Shown here piece after piece: positions 45,898 to 55,105 of a stretch of 64,000 bases of DNA (positions are counted from its first letter, which is position 1; every line of letters begins with the position of its first letter). The DNA comes from Desulfogranum marinum. GTDB taxonomy: Bacteria > Desulfobacterota > Desulfobulbia > Desulfobulbales > Desulfobulbaceae. The DNA lies in assembly GCF_016918565.1 (NCBI RefSeq), contig NZ_JAFFQD010000030.1, positions 1 to 64,000 on the forward strand, read 5' to 3'. The notes beneath the pieces were generated by a model. The model had not been told where the DNA came from, did no database searches, and saw only the letters and a program-made list of their open reading frames with translations. A program made the position numbers and the translations under genes.

Positions 45898-47139
45898 TTA
45901 CGATGAGAACTTTTTCATAACAACCACACCATTTGTTCCGCCAAACCCAAAAGAATTTGAAATAGCAACCATAGGGTTGGCTTCTCTGGCAGTCAATGGA
46001 ACGTAATCGAGGTCGCATTCCGGCGAGGGGTTATGCAAATTAACCGTTGGCGGAATTATACCCGTATCCAAGGTAAGAGCAGTAAATGCTGACTCGATTC
46101 CTCCGGCGGCTCCAAGCATATGCCCGGTCATAGACTTTGTTGAACTTACAGCTAACTTGTGTGCATGCTCTTTAAAAACAGTCTTAATAGCCTGGGTCTC
46201 ACACTTGTCATTAAGCGGGGTTGAGGTCCCATGAGCATTAATGTAATCAACATCCTCTGGGTTCAGCTTCGCATCACGTAGGGCAGCTGCCATACATCGG
46301 GCACCACCTTCTCCATCCTCGGGCGGGGCAGCAATATGATAAGCGTCACTGGTCTGTCCGTACCCTATGACCTCCGCGTATATTTTCGCTCCGCGTTTTT
46401 TGGCTGATTCCAACTCTTCGAGAATAATCATTCCCGACCCCTCGGAAATGATAAAACCATCTCTGTCTTTGTCAAAAGGCCTTGATGCTGATTCAGGATC
46501 ATCATTACGCGTAGAGAGGGCCTTCATAGCACTAAATCCACCTACGGCAAGTGGACAGATAACGGATTCAGTACCGCCTGTTACAGCTATGTCGCAATCT
46601 CCGTAGGCGATATGACGAAATGCCTCTCCAACAGCATGGGTGCCTGCAGCACAAGCTGTTGTCTGGGTGAGATTCGGTCCTTTCGAACCTAGACGCATGG
46701 AAATATGGCCGGAAGGCATATTTGGAATTACACGAGGAATAAAAAACGGGGTTATTTTGCGGGGTCCTCTCTCGACCATGATTTGATGATACTCTTCAAT
46801 AGTCGGCAAACCGCCCATACCGCATCCGGTAATGACTCCAACCCGCTCTCTATTTTCATCGGTAATGGAAAGGCCGCTGTTTTGCCAGGCCAATTCAGCA
46901 GCAGCAATTGCATATTGTACAAACAGATCCAAATTTTTGGATTGTTTTTTTTCAAACCAGTCTTCCGTCTTAAAATCAGTTACTTCCGCTGCAATCTGCG
47001 AAGCATGACCGGTAGCGTCAAATCGAGTAATCGGCCCTATACCACCGCGGCCATTAACGAGACTTTCCCATGTCTTCTCAGTTCCTGTACCAAGAGGAGT
47101 GACTAATCCGATACCTGTAACAACGACCCTTCTTTTCAC
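45898..47139 (-). CDS. fabF: beta-ketoacyl-ACP synthase II
   Basis: The 413-residue condensing enzyme has the catalytic cysteine in TTACAAGTHAV (about residue 163), the histidines in NAHGTSTPLND and STKSMTGHMLGAAGG, and the final NSFGFGGTNGVVV. It elongates acyl-ACP with malonyl-ACP. It starts 17 bases after acpP, so is co-transcribed. FabF rather than FabB is suggested by length and by acpP-fabF order. Confidence 0.96.
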   Translation of the reverse strand: MKRRVVVTGIGLVTPLGTGTEKTWESLVNGRGGIGPITRFDATGHASQIAAEVTDFKTEDWFEKKQSKNLDLFVQYAIAAAELAWQNSGLSITDENRERVGVITGCGMGGLPTIEEYHQIMVERGPRKITPFFIPRVIPNMPSGHISMRLGSKGPNLTQTTACAAGTHAVGEAFRHIAYGDCDIAVTGGTESVICPLAVGGFSAMKALSTRNDDPESASRPFDKDRDGFIISEGSGMIILEELESAKKRGAKIYAEVIGYGQTSDAYHIAAPPEDGEGGARCMAAALRDAKLNPEDVDYINAHGTSTPLNDKCETQAIKTVFKEHAHKLAVSSTKSMTGHMLGAAGGIESAFTALTLDTGIIPPTVNLHNPSPECDLDYVPLTAREANPMVAISNSFGFGGTNGVVVMKKFSS

Positions 47140-47156
47140 AAACTTATCCTTACTTA

Positions 47157-47387
47157 CTATTGAATTTTTGCTACAAAATCGATAGCGTTTTGCACAGTTG
47201 CAATTTTTTCAGCTTCCTCATCAGGAATCTCAACATCAAATTCTTCTTCCATAGCCATAATAAGTTCAACCAGATCAAGAGAATCTGCACCAAGATCATC
47301 CACAAAAGAGGCTCCAGGAACCACCTTTTCTTTATCTACACTCAACTGCTCTACGATGATATCAATCATTTTTGCTTCAACTGCCAT
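47157..47387 (-). CDS. acpP: acyl carrier protein
   Basis: This 76-residue acidic protein has the phosphopantetheine serine in [18 protein letters not shown] (residue about 36). It carries the growing acyl chain in fatty-acid synthesis. It lies between fabG (81 bases) and fabF (17 bases), the standard arrangement. Confidence 0.97.
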   Translation of the reverse strand: MAVEAKMIDIIVEQLSVDKEKVVPGASFVDDLGADSLDLVELIMAMEEEFDVEIPDEEAEKIATVQNAIDFVAKIQ

Positions 47388-47468
47388 TGTATTCTCCTAA
47401 ATATAAATTTAATTTCTGAATGTAAAACAGATAGCAACTGTTTCAGCAGTGTCAATACTGAAGAGTCA

Positions 47469-48218
47469 CTAATTCCCCATATACATGCCGCCATTAACGT
47501 GAAGAGTCTGACCTGTGAGATAATCACCACCTGGAGAAACGAAAAAGGCTACAGAAGCAGCCACATCTTCAGGGGAACCAAGGCGGCCCAAAGGGATTTG
47601 CATTTTAATTGCATCCTGTACTTCCTGGTCAAGTTCTTCAGTCATGTCGGTAACAATGTATCCGGGTGCCACGCAATTAACAGTGATATTGCGACCGGCA
47701 AGTTCCCTGGCCATGGATTTAGTAAAACCAACAAGCCCAGCTTTAGCTGCGCCATAGTTGACCTGACCTCCATTACCAAGAAAACCAATAACCGAACTAA
47801 TATTAATGATTCGCCCCCACTTTTTCTTCATCATGGGACGCATTGCAGCCTTACTGCAATTAAAGGCACCTTTAAGATTAGTATCAAGCACATCATCCCA
47901 ATGGGATTCTTTCATACGTGCCATTAATCCATCTCTTGTAATGCCGGCGTTATTAACTAAAATATCAATACTTCCGTATTGATCAATAATAGCTTTTATA
48001 TTTTTCTGAACGGCCTCAGTGTCTGCCACATTAAACTGGCAAGTGAAGCCCTGCCCGCCCACAGTTTTTACCTGTTCTAAAGTCTGCTCGGCAGCCGCTG
48101 GATTGGACACATAGTTAACGCCCACCAAAACGCCTAACGAGGCGAGTTGAGTACAGACTGCCCTGCCAATCCCCCTGCTACCACCAGTAATAAGTGCTAC
48201 TTTCCCTTCAAGACTCAC
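47469..48218 (-). CDS. fabG: 3-oxoacyl-ACP reductase
   Basis: The 249-residue short-chain dehydrogenase has the cofactor motif VALITGGSRGIGRAV, NNAG, and the Ser-Tyr-Lys active site (SSVIGFLGNGGQVNYGAAKAG). It reduces 3-oxoacyl-ACP with NADPH. The start overlaps the end of the etfA gene by 11 bases, which suggests translational coupling. Confidence 0.96.
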   Translation of the reverse strand: MSLEGKVALITGGSRGIGRAVCTQLASLGVLVGVNYVSNPAAAEQTLEQVKTVGGQGFTCQFNVADTEAVQKNIKAIIDQYGSIDILVNNAGITRDGLMARMKESHWDDVLDTNLKGAFNCSKAAMRPMMKKKWGRIINISSVIGFLGNGGQVNYGAAKAGLVGFTKSMARELAGRNITVNCVAPGYIVTDMTEELDQEVQDAIKMQIPLGRLGSPEDVAASVAFFVSPGGDYLTGQTLHVNGGMYMGN

Positions 48219-49404
48219 TTTTTACCTCCTGAATTCTTTTAATAAGAGCAGGTATGACATCGTAAAGATCCCCAACAATACCGTAGGTAGCAAAATCAAA
48301 AATAGGCGCATTTGCATCTCGGTTGATGGCAACAACAATATCAGAAGACTGCATGCCTACGGCATGCTGGACAGCACCTGAAATACCACAGGCTATATAC
48401 AATTTTGGGTTAACTGTTTTTCCGGTTTGTCCCACCTGATGAGGATAAGGAATCCAGCCGGAATCTACTGCAGCGCGGCTGGCTGCTACAGCTGCTCCGA
48501 GTTCATCTGCCAGTTCCCGAATAAGCTCGAACCCTTTTGCAGAATCAAGTCCACGCCCACCGGCAACCAACGTCTCGACCTCTTGTATATTCACCTGGTC
48601 TTGGTCACTCACCACGGTTTCTAAGATTTCTATTTTGGACGAAACAGCATTGGGTTGAACCTCAATGGATTCAATGACCCCGACCCGACTGCTATCAGGT
48701 TCAAGGGCAGCCATTACCTTGGGTCTCACCGTAGCCATCTGTGGTCGGGTATCAGGGCATACAATAGTGGCCATTATATTACCGCCAAATGCAGGCCGGG
48801 TTTGCAGCAACATCCCGTCGCTTTCGCGAATTTCCAACCGAGTGCAATCAGCAGTCAATCCGGCATCAATCAAGGTCGCCACAAAAGGAATAACAGAGCG
48901 ACCAATAGCAGTGGCTCCGGCAAGGACAATCTCAGGTTTCTTTTGACGGATAATATCTTCCAGAACATATCCGTATACATCTTCACGAAATTGCTCAAGG
49001 TCATCATGCTCTGCAAGATAGACATAATCAGCACCTGCAGCAATGAGCCTATCGCTATTTTCGGCCACATTCTTACCAAGAAGAACAACACTCAAGGCAA
49101 CCCCTCTGGTGTCGGCAAGTTTTCTGCCTACGCCAAGAAGTTCATAGGTTACAGGGGCAATGGCCCCGTGGCGGCATTCTCCAAAAACCATAACCCCTGC
49201 CCAGTCCGCGAAATCATCCTGTACTTTTTTATCAGCAACTTCTATTGATAGCGCTTCCACTTCGCAATTATCAACGCACGCCCCGCAAAGGGTGCAGTTA
49301 TCGTCGACGACAACGCAATCATCTTCTACATGAATCGCACTGAAAGGGCAGCTAGCTTCGCAAATTCCGCAAACAATACATTTGTCACAGTCTATCTTAA
49401 GCAT
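48208..49404 (-). CDS. etfA: electron-transfer flavoprotein subunit alpha with N-terminal ferredoxin domain
   Basis: The 398-residue protein starts with two 4Fe-4S motifs (CDKCIVCGICEASC and CTLCGACVDNC, residues about 5-60), then a standard EtfA body and the FAD domain at the end (CGISGAVQHAVGMQSSDIV). The added ferredoxin domain is seen in Etfs of anaerobes that couple to ferredoxin or Fe-S partners, some of them bifurcating. It should form a dimer with EtfB and pass electrons to or from the acyl-CoA dehydrogenase next door. Overlaps fabG. Confidence 0.93.
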   Translation of the reverse strand: MLKIDCDKCIVCGICEASCPFSAIHVEDDCVVVDDNCTLCGACVDNCEVEALSIEVADKKVQDDFADWAGVMVFGECRHGAIAPVTYELLGVGRKLADTRGVALSVVLLGKNVAENSDRLIAAGADYVYLAEHDDLEQFREDVYGYVLEDIIRQKKPEIVLAGATAIGRSVIPFVATLIDAGLTADCTRLEIRESDGMLLQTRPAFGGNIMATIVCPDTRPQMATVRPKVMAALEPDSSRVGVIESIEVQPNAVSSKIEILETVVSDQDQVNIQEVETLVAGGRGLDSAKGFELIRELADELGAAVAASRAAVDSGWIPYPHQVGQTGKTVNPKLYIACGISGAVQHAVGMQSSDIVVAINRDANAPIFDFATYGIVGDLYDVIPALIKRIQEVKSES

Positions 49405-49454
49405 GTTCTCGTATCGTAATATATATAAAAACAGAGGTGTGGTTATATCTTTTA

Positions 49455-50234
49455 CTAAAAGTGGTCCTTCAGTTGTCGTACCAGCTGATCAACTTGTTCT
49501 TCTACAGTTCCAGTGAACACGGTACGATCGCCTCGCGCTTCAGGCGAAAAAACGCGGACTACCTGAGTGGGTGAACCAGTGAGTCCTAAATTTTGCGGCT
49601 CTGCTTGAATATCTGCAGCTGAAAGAGTAGGAATCGTTGCCTTTTTGGCCTTCATTTTCCCTTTCAAAGACGCAACACGAGGTTCATTAATATCTTTTAC
49701 CACAGTCAACAGTGCAGGAAACGGCACCTGTACAACATCGAACCCATCATCCATCATACGCTCAACGATTATCGACTCCGTGGAGGATTGTCGCGTTTTT
49801 TGAACGCAAGTGACAAAAGGCACACCAAGCCTGCAGGCAATGCCGGGACCGACCTGTGCGGTATCACCATCAATGGCTTGCTTGCCACATAAGGTTAAAT
49901 CGACTTTGCCTAAGGTTTGTATTGCCTTTGCCAAGGTATAAGAAGTTGCCCACGTATCAGCGCCGGCAAACGCACGGTCCGACACAAGTAAAGCCTGGTC
50001 AGCCCCGCAGGCGATTGACTCACGCAACACTTCTTCTGCCTGCGGCGGCCCCATTGTAATAACGGTTACAGTGCCGCCGTGTTCTTCTTTCAAAGCAACG
50101 GCTTCTTCAAGGGCATGCCGATCATATGGATTCATGATCGATTCCACACCTTCTCTAGCCAATGTATTTGTTTCCGGGTCAAGGCGGACATCTTTGGCAT
50201 CCGGTACCTGTTTGATACACACTACTATATGCAT
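49455..50234 (-). CDS. etfB: electron-transfer flavoprotein subunit beta
   Basis: The 259-residue protein starts HIVVCIKQVPDAKDVRLD, has the AMP/FAD-binding region VSDRAFAGADTWATSYTLAKA and the usual CGKQAIDGDTAQVGP motif. It pairs with the EtfA encoded next, 50 bases away. It lies 11 bases downstream of the acyl-CoA dehydrogenase gene. Confidence 0.96.
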   Translation of the reverse strand: MHIVVCIKQVPDAKDVRLDPETNTLAREGVESIMNPYDRHALEEAVALKEEHGGTVTVITMGPPQAEEVLRESIACGADQALLVSDRAFAGADTWATSYTLAKAIQTLGKVDLTLCGKQAIDGDTAQVGPGIACRLGVPFVTCVQKTRQSSTESIIVERMMDDGFDVVQVPFPALLTVVKDINEPRVASLKGKMKAKKATIPTLSAADIQAEPQNLGLTGSPTQVVRVFSPEARGDRTVFTGTVEEQVDQLVRQLKDHF

Positions 50235-50245
50235 GGGCTCAGCTA

Positions 50246-51394
50246 TTATGAATATTCTTTGTTGAGTTCCTGGCCTACCACATTACGCTGAATCTGGTTT
50301 GTACCTTCATAGATTTGCAAAATTTTGGCATCACGCATCATTTTTTCGACAGGATACTCTTTCATATACCCATAACCTCCGAGTACTTGAACAGCATCCG
50401 TTGTGACCTTCATTGCCATATCTGTAGCGAAAACCTTGCACATTGAAGAGGCTTTGGACATATTTTTTGGATTATTAGCAATATGGCGTGCTGCAGAGTA
50501 CACCAAAGCACGTGCAGCTTCGAGTTGGATAGCCATGTCCGCAAGAATATGTTGAACAGCCTGGAAAGAAACAATAGGTTTACCGAACTGAACACGCTGT
50601 TTGGCATAGATAACAGCCTCATCCAATGCACCCTGAGCGAGTCCTACTCCAAGAGCTGCAATACCTGGTCGAGAAATATCCAGCGTCTTCATGACAGTTA
50701 TAAAGCCTGTACCTTTTCTTCCTACCATTCGTTCTTTGGGAATCCGGCAATCTTTTAAAATAAGTTCCCTCGTGGATGAAGAACGGATACCCATCTTATC
50801 TTCTTTTTTACCATAAGAAAAACCAGGATCGCCGTCTTCCACGACAAAAATAGAAGCTCCCCGAGCGCCTTTTTGGGGATCAGTCAAGGCTATAATGGTG
50901 TAAATCTGCGCCTCTCCACCGTTGGTTATCCATTGCTTAGTGCCATTGAGGACCCATTCATCGCCATCCAGGACAGCAGTTGTCTGGATTCCAGAGGCAT
51001 CACTGCCTGCGTTTGCTTCCGTTAATCCAAAAGCAGCAAATTTTTCTCCAGTTGCAATGGATGGCAAATATTTCTGCTTCAGCTCTTCACTACCTGCAAT
51101 AAGAACAGGATAAATACCAAGGGCACTTGCGGCAAAGCTAGTTGCAACGCCGACACAACCCCGTGCCAATTCTTCCAAGGCCAGGGCTATATCAAAACAG
51201 CCCCCACCAAACCCGCCGTATTCTTCAGGAACAAAAATACTGAAAAGATCAGCCTTGGCAATATCCTTCAAAATTTCGCGGGGAAATTCATTTTTCTCAT
51301 CAAGTTCGGCTCGAACGGGGATGATCTTCTCGTTGGTAATTTCCCTGGCGGTATCAACGATCATCTGTTGTTCTTCAGTTAAAAAATACTCCAC
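50246..51394 (-). CDS. acyl-CoA dehydrogenase family flavoprotein
   Basis: The 382-residue protein has the ACAD fold: FGLTEANAGSDASGIQT (FAD/substrate), WITNGGEAQIYTI, and a catalytic glutamate region YEGTNQIQRNVVGQEL near the end. Such enzymes oxidise acyl-CoA (or reduce enoyl-CoA) using Etf. It sits inside the fatty-acid synthesis operon between fabH and etfB, suggesting a lipid-synthesis role, perhaps on acyl-ACP or in making unsaturated or branched chains. Substrate chain length cannot be read. Confidence 0.93.
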   Translation of the reverse strand: MEYFLTEEQQMIVDTAREITNEKIIPVRAELDEKNEFPREILKDIAKADLFSIFVPEEYGGFGGGCFDIALALEELARGCVGVATSFAASALGIYPVLIAGSEELKQKYLPSIATGEKFAAFGLTEANAGSDASGIQTTAVLDGDEWVLNGTKQWITNGGEAQIYTIIALTDPQKGARGASIFVVEDGDPGFSYGKKEDKMGIRSSSTRELILKDCRIPKERMVGRKGTGFITVMKTLDISRPGIAALGVGLAQGALDEAVIYAKQRVQFGKPIVSFQAVQHILADMAIQLEAARALVYSAARHIANNPKNMSKASSMCKVFATDMAMKVTTDAVQVLGGYGYMKEYPVEKMMRDAKILQIYEGTNQIQRNVVGQELNKEYS

Positions 51395-51413
51395 GAGTCT
51401 CTCCTTGGTGTTT

Positions 51414-52391
51414 TTACCAACGCATAAGTAACGATGCCCAGGTTAAACCGGCACCAAAAGTACAAAGCAGAACAAGGTCGTTTTCTTTGACCCTTCCTTG
51501 CTTATTGGCTTCATCCAGAGCTATTGGGATACTGGCGGCAGAAGTATTGCCGTATTTATCTACATTGATAAATAATTTATCATCGGGAATGTTCAGTCGC
51601 TGCTGCAATTTGTTCAAAATCCTGATATTTGCCTGGTGCGGTATCACCAAGTCAATATCCTCAATTGTCAGCTGCTGTTGTTCTAATAATTCTACAACGA
51701 CATCGTCCATGGCGCGAACGGCCTGTTTGAAGATATCACTGCCGTTCATGCGTATGAGGGCGCCTTCCCAATCACTCCCCTGTAATTCAGGATTTTGACT
51801 CTCCGGTCCATCCATATGCAACAGGTTCCAGAGTCGGCCGTCTGAATGGAGCTTACTCCCTAAAACACCTCGGCCGTCTTCACTCCCGCCAAGTACTGCC
51901 GCGCCGGCACCATCGCCAAAAAGCACACAGGTGTTTCTATCCTTCCAGTCAACTCTGGTTGAAAGAGTTTCTGATCCTATAACCAACACCTTCATCTCAG
52001 GTTGGCTTTGAATATATTTACTTGCCAGATCAAGACCGTAGGTAAAACCTGTGCAGGCCGCATTGATATCATAGGCAAAGGCGTTGGTGGCCCCAAGTTC
52101 AGCCTGCACAAAACAGGCTGTAGAAGGCATTATTTTATGCGGAGAAAGGGTTGCCACAATGATCATGTCCAACGCAAGAGGTGACAAACCCGCCATTTCC
52201 AAAGCGCGTTGCCCAGCGAGAGTAGCCAGTCGAAAGTTCTCTTCACCTTCGCCGGAGATCCGCCTGGTTTTTATCCCTGTCCTACTGGTAATCCATTGAT
52301 CAGAGGTGTCAACTATCTGCTCAAGTTCGGCATTGGTTAACGTTTTTTGAGGCAGGCATGAACCTGTCCCTAATATCAAAGCTTTACTCAT
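51414..52391 (-). CDS. fabH: beta-ketoacyl-ACP synthase III
   Basis: The 325-residue enzyme has the catalytic cysteine in DINAACTGFTYGLDLA, histidine in IPHQANIRIL and asparagine in YGNTSAASIPIAL. FabH starts fatty-acid synthesis from an acyl-CoA primer and malonyl-ACP. It is 23 bases after plsX and 19 before the dehydrogenase gene. Confidence 0.97.
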   Translation of the reverse strand: MSKALILGTGSCLPQKTLTNAELEQIVDTSDQWITSRTGIKTRRISGEGEENFRLATLAGQRALEMAGLSPLALDMIIVATLSPHKIMPSTACFVQAELGATNAFAYDINAACTGFTYGLDLASKYIQSQPEMKVLVIGSETLSTRVDWKDRNTCVLFGDGAGAAVLGGSEDGRGVLGSKLHSDGRLWNLLHMDGPESQNPELQGSDWEGALIRMNGSDIFKQAVRAMDDVVVELLEQQQLTIEDIDLVIPHQANIRILNKLQQRLNIPDDKLFINVDKYGNTSAASIPIALDEANKQGRVKENDLVLLCTFGAGLTWASLLMRW

Positions 52392-52414
52392 TCTTTTGCC
52401 TCGAGAAGGCCTTA

Positions 52415-53416
52415 TTATTGCCGAAGCGCCTGTACAATAACATTGTTTACCTTATTGCAGACCATGTCTGATGCAACTTTTATGGCGTTACGGATAGCAG
52501 TGGCATTGGATGTCCCATGACAAATTATACCCGTCCCGTTTATACCAAGCAAAGGTGCACCACCATATTCAGCATAATCGACCTGTTTGCGAAAATCAGC
52601 AAAGGCCTTGCGAATAAGCAGGTATCCGATTTTGGCTCGCCAGGTTTTCATAATTTCTTTTTTCAACATCTGCATAGCGGCTTCGGCCAGCCCTTCACTT
52701 ATTTTCAGTGAAATATTGCCGACAAACCCATCACAGACAATTACATCGACATCACCTTTATAGACATCCCGCCCTTCAACATTACCAACGAAGTTCATGG
52801 GGCCGTGCTTAAGGAGGTCATATGTCTCTTTGACAAGCGCGTTGCCTTTTCCGGTTTCTTCACCGATACTGAGTAAACCAATCCGAGGGTCTCTAATATT
52901 AAGTAAAAGACTGGAACAAGATGAAGCCATGACAGCAAATTGATACAGGTGCTGTGGGCGACAATCCACATTAGCACCAATATCCATCAACATAACAGGA
53001 CGTTGCAATGTGGGGAAAAAGCTGGCAATACCAGGTCTTGACACACCGGAAAGACGACCCAGTTTACGCACACCTGCGGCTAAAGTCGCCCCAGAGTTCC
53101 CAGCGGACACGACAGCGTCTGCATTTCCAGATTTAATCAGATCAAAACCCACCATAACAGTGGAGTTTTTTTTCTTTCGCACGGCGTCAACTGGAGATTC
53201 ATCCATCCCGACGACCTCGGGAGCATGTTGAATCTTCAGCCGATCGGCTATATCTCCAGGCTTACCTGTTACAGCGCCGGCGAGTTGACCATGGAGGGAA
53301 TCAGGACCAACTAAGATAACTACGAGATCCTTCTGCTCTTCAACGGCTGCAATAGCACCTTGAATAAGCATTTCCGGTCCATGGTCCCCACCCATGGCAT
53401 CGAGGGCTATTCGCAC
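52415..53416 (-). CDS. plsX: phosphate acyltransferase PlsX
   Basis: The 333-residue protein starts RIALDAMGGDHGPEMLI and has VSAGNSGATLAAG, MLMDIGANVDCRP and DGFVGNISLKISEG, all PlsX marks. It makes acyl-phosphate from acyl-ACP, feeding glycerolipid synthesis by PlsY. The gene begins 9 bases after rpmF, the common yceD-rpmF-plsX-fabH order. Confidence 0.97.
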   Translation of the reverse strand: MRIALDAMGGDHGPEMLIQGAIAAVEEQKDLVVILVGPDSLHGQLAGAVTGKPGDIADRLKIQHAPEVVGMDESPVDAVRKKKNSTVMVGFDLIKSGNADAVVSAGNSGATLAAGVRKLGRLSGVSRPGIASFFPTLQRPVMLMDIGANVDCRPQHLYQFAVMASSCSSLLLNIRDPRIGLLSIGEETGKGNALVKETYDLLKHGPMNFVGNVEGRDVYKGDVDVIVCDGFVGNISLKISEGLAEAAMQMLKKEIMKTWRAKIGYLLIRKAFADFRKQVDYAEYGGAPLLGINGTGIICHGTSNATAIRNAIKVASDMVCNKVNNVIVQALRQ

Positions 53417-53425
53417 AGTTGCCGC

Positions 53426-53614
53426 CTAGTTAAGTTCATCCTCTAACTGGATGATATTTTTTCCTTTATAAACACCGCACCCACCACAAAGCTGATGGAG
53501 CATTTTGGGTTCACCGCACTCTGGACATTTGCTCACACTTGGTTGATTCAATGAATCATGAGCGCGTCTTTGCCTGGTGCGTGATCGGGAATGTCTTCTT
53601 TTAGGTAAGGCCAT
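53426..53614 (-). CDS. rpmF: 50S ribosomal protein L32
   Basis: This 62-residue protein starts MALPKRRHSRSRTRQRRAHD and has a zinc ribbon (CPECG...CGGCGVYKG). It is a structural protein of the large ribosomal subunit. It lies between yceD and plsX. Confidence 0.98.
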   Translation of the reverse strand: MALPKRRHSRSRTRQRRAHDSLNQPSVSKCPECGEPKMLHQLCGGCGVYKGKNIIQLEDELN

Positions 53615-53680
53615 TTTTTATTCTCCTTATTTATACTCAACGCTTTCAGCACACGTCTTGACAACAGGTGCTGAAAACAA

Positions 53681-54202
53681 TCAATCATTTTTTTTTAAAC
53701 GTGAAAGCACTGCAAACGGTGAATTGGTAGGAGTATTTTCGCAATCACAAACAGTGATATTCAAATTCTCACCACACCGGCTACAGATGCCTTTGCATCC
53801 TGGGGAACAAAGCTTCTTTTGGGGCAATGCCAGTAGGATTTGCTGACGAAAGACCTCATCGCAATCTATGATGGGTTCATCCAAAAAAATTATATCCATC
53901 TCACTGGAAGTACATTCGACTTCTTTAAGCTGCCAGTTCTCAGTGCCACCTGTTTCAAATAAAATATGAAAAGAGGTGTTTATAGGATAGGCAAATGGCA
54001 CCAGGCATCGATCACAGTTGATAACAGGTGTAACAAGCAAGATTCCGCTCATCTCAACCTGGGTTTCACTTTTCCTCTTAAGGGTAAAAGTAAAACGGCT
54101 CTCACCCTCTATGGAAACGATCTCTGCCTGCTCTAAGCCAGTAACTTCAAATAGTTCAACCTGATTTCCATGGGGTGAAATCTCGGTAAATCGAAGGCGC
54201 AT
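53681..54202 (-). CDS. yceD: YceD/DUF177-family protein
   Basis: The 173-residue protein has the DUF177 pattern: acidic start, CDRCLVPFAYPI (about 78-90), and C-terminal cysteines in LCSPGCKGICSRCGENLNI. In many bacteria it lies before rpmF and is linked to 23S rRNA processing. It is the first gene of the lipid block here. The 54203-54414 gap must hold the promoter, with nothing else visible. Confidence 0.88.
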   Translation of the reverse strand: MRLRFTEISPHGNQVELFEVTGLEQAEIVSIEGESRFTFTLKRKSETQVEMSGILLVTPVINCDRCLVPFAYPINTSFHILFETGGTENWQLKEVECTSSEMDIIFLDEPIIDCDEVFRQQILLALPQKKLCSPGCKGICSRCGENLNITVCDCENTPTNSPFAVLSRLKKND

Positions 54203-54414
54203 GATACACTACCCCGTGGTAACAGTGGTAATTTTCGTCAAAGCTGCTTTATATACACAAAAATGAAGAAGAAAGCCAACGAAAAATAAGGGTAGGTGAT
54301 TTGAGATGTTCCCCTGCAATGAAATATCTCTTTATTCGGGTTGCAAGGCGTCCCCTATGAGAGGCTGAAAAAGATGAAGAAGCCTGTCACGTTTTTCTAG
54401 TTACAACACGGCTC

Positions 54415-55086
54415 CTACTCTTCGCCTGTAGTCTCTTTTTCTATAGCCGTTATTTTTTTTTCAATCTCCCCAACTAGATACTCGTAGCCATCCGCACTTA
54501 TGATTTGGTCGAATTGTTCCTTATAGTTGCGAACCAGACTAACCCCTTCAACCACGACATCATAAGCCATCCATTGGTCTTTCCGCAGTAACATAATATA
54601 CGACACAGGGATGCTTTTACCTGAATCTATAAGCAACGTCTGCACTTCAGCTCGCTCCCCGCGGATTCGTTGTTTTTTGTATTCAATTTCCTGGCCGGCA
54701 TATTCTTCTATTTTCCCAATATATGCGTGCTCCAAAAGACGGGTGAATAATTCTTCAAACTCGGCTTGCTGCTCACTTGAAATTTGCTTCCAGTGTTTTC
54801 CCAGAACTCGCTTAGACATTTCCTGAAAATCAAATCGCTCTCTTGCAACATCGATAACCCTTTGACACAGGGTACACCTCGCCCCTTCTCTAAGCTCCTC
54901 GTCCTGTAGAATAGCGATTACCTTTTCAATAAAGGGTTTCAATTGTTCGGTAGGATCTGGAGCGGAGGCGCATACTTTTGAGCCAGGTACCAGAAGTGCT
55001 GCCAACAGAACAAGAAGATACAAAGCCGTCCATGTGCTGCGCCGTCGCTCTTGCCTTTGGAATGGTATACTTCGAAAATAATCCAT
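54415..55086 (-). CDS. mlaC: phospholipid-binding protein MlaC
   Basis: The 223-residue protein has a signal peptide (hydrophobic 20-38, cleavage near VCASA) and the MlaC fold (KPFIEKVIAIL, RFDFQEMSKRVLGKHWK, FEELFTRLLEHAYIGKI, WMAYDVVVEGVSLVRNYKEQF). It shuttles phospholipids between MlaA and the inner-membrane MlaFEDB complex. It is the last gene of the mla operon. Confidence 0.92.
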   Translation of the reverse strand: MDYFRSIPFQRQERRRSTWTALYLLVLLAALLVPGSKVCASAPDPTEQLKPFIEKVIAILQDEELREGARCTLCQRVIDVARERFDFQEMSKRVLGKHWKQISSEQQAEFEELFTRLLEHAYIGKIEEYAGQEIEYKKQRIRGERAEVQTLLIDSGKSIPVSYIMLLRKDQWMAYDVVVEGVSLVRNYKEQFDQIISADGYEYLVGEIEKKITAIEKETTGEE

Positions 55087-55105
55087 GGAGTTATATCCTT
55101 AGAGC

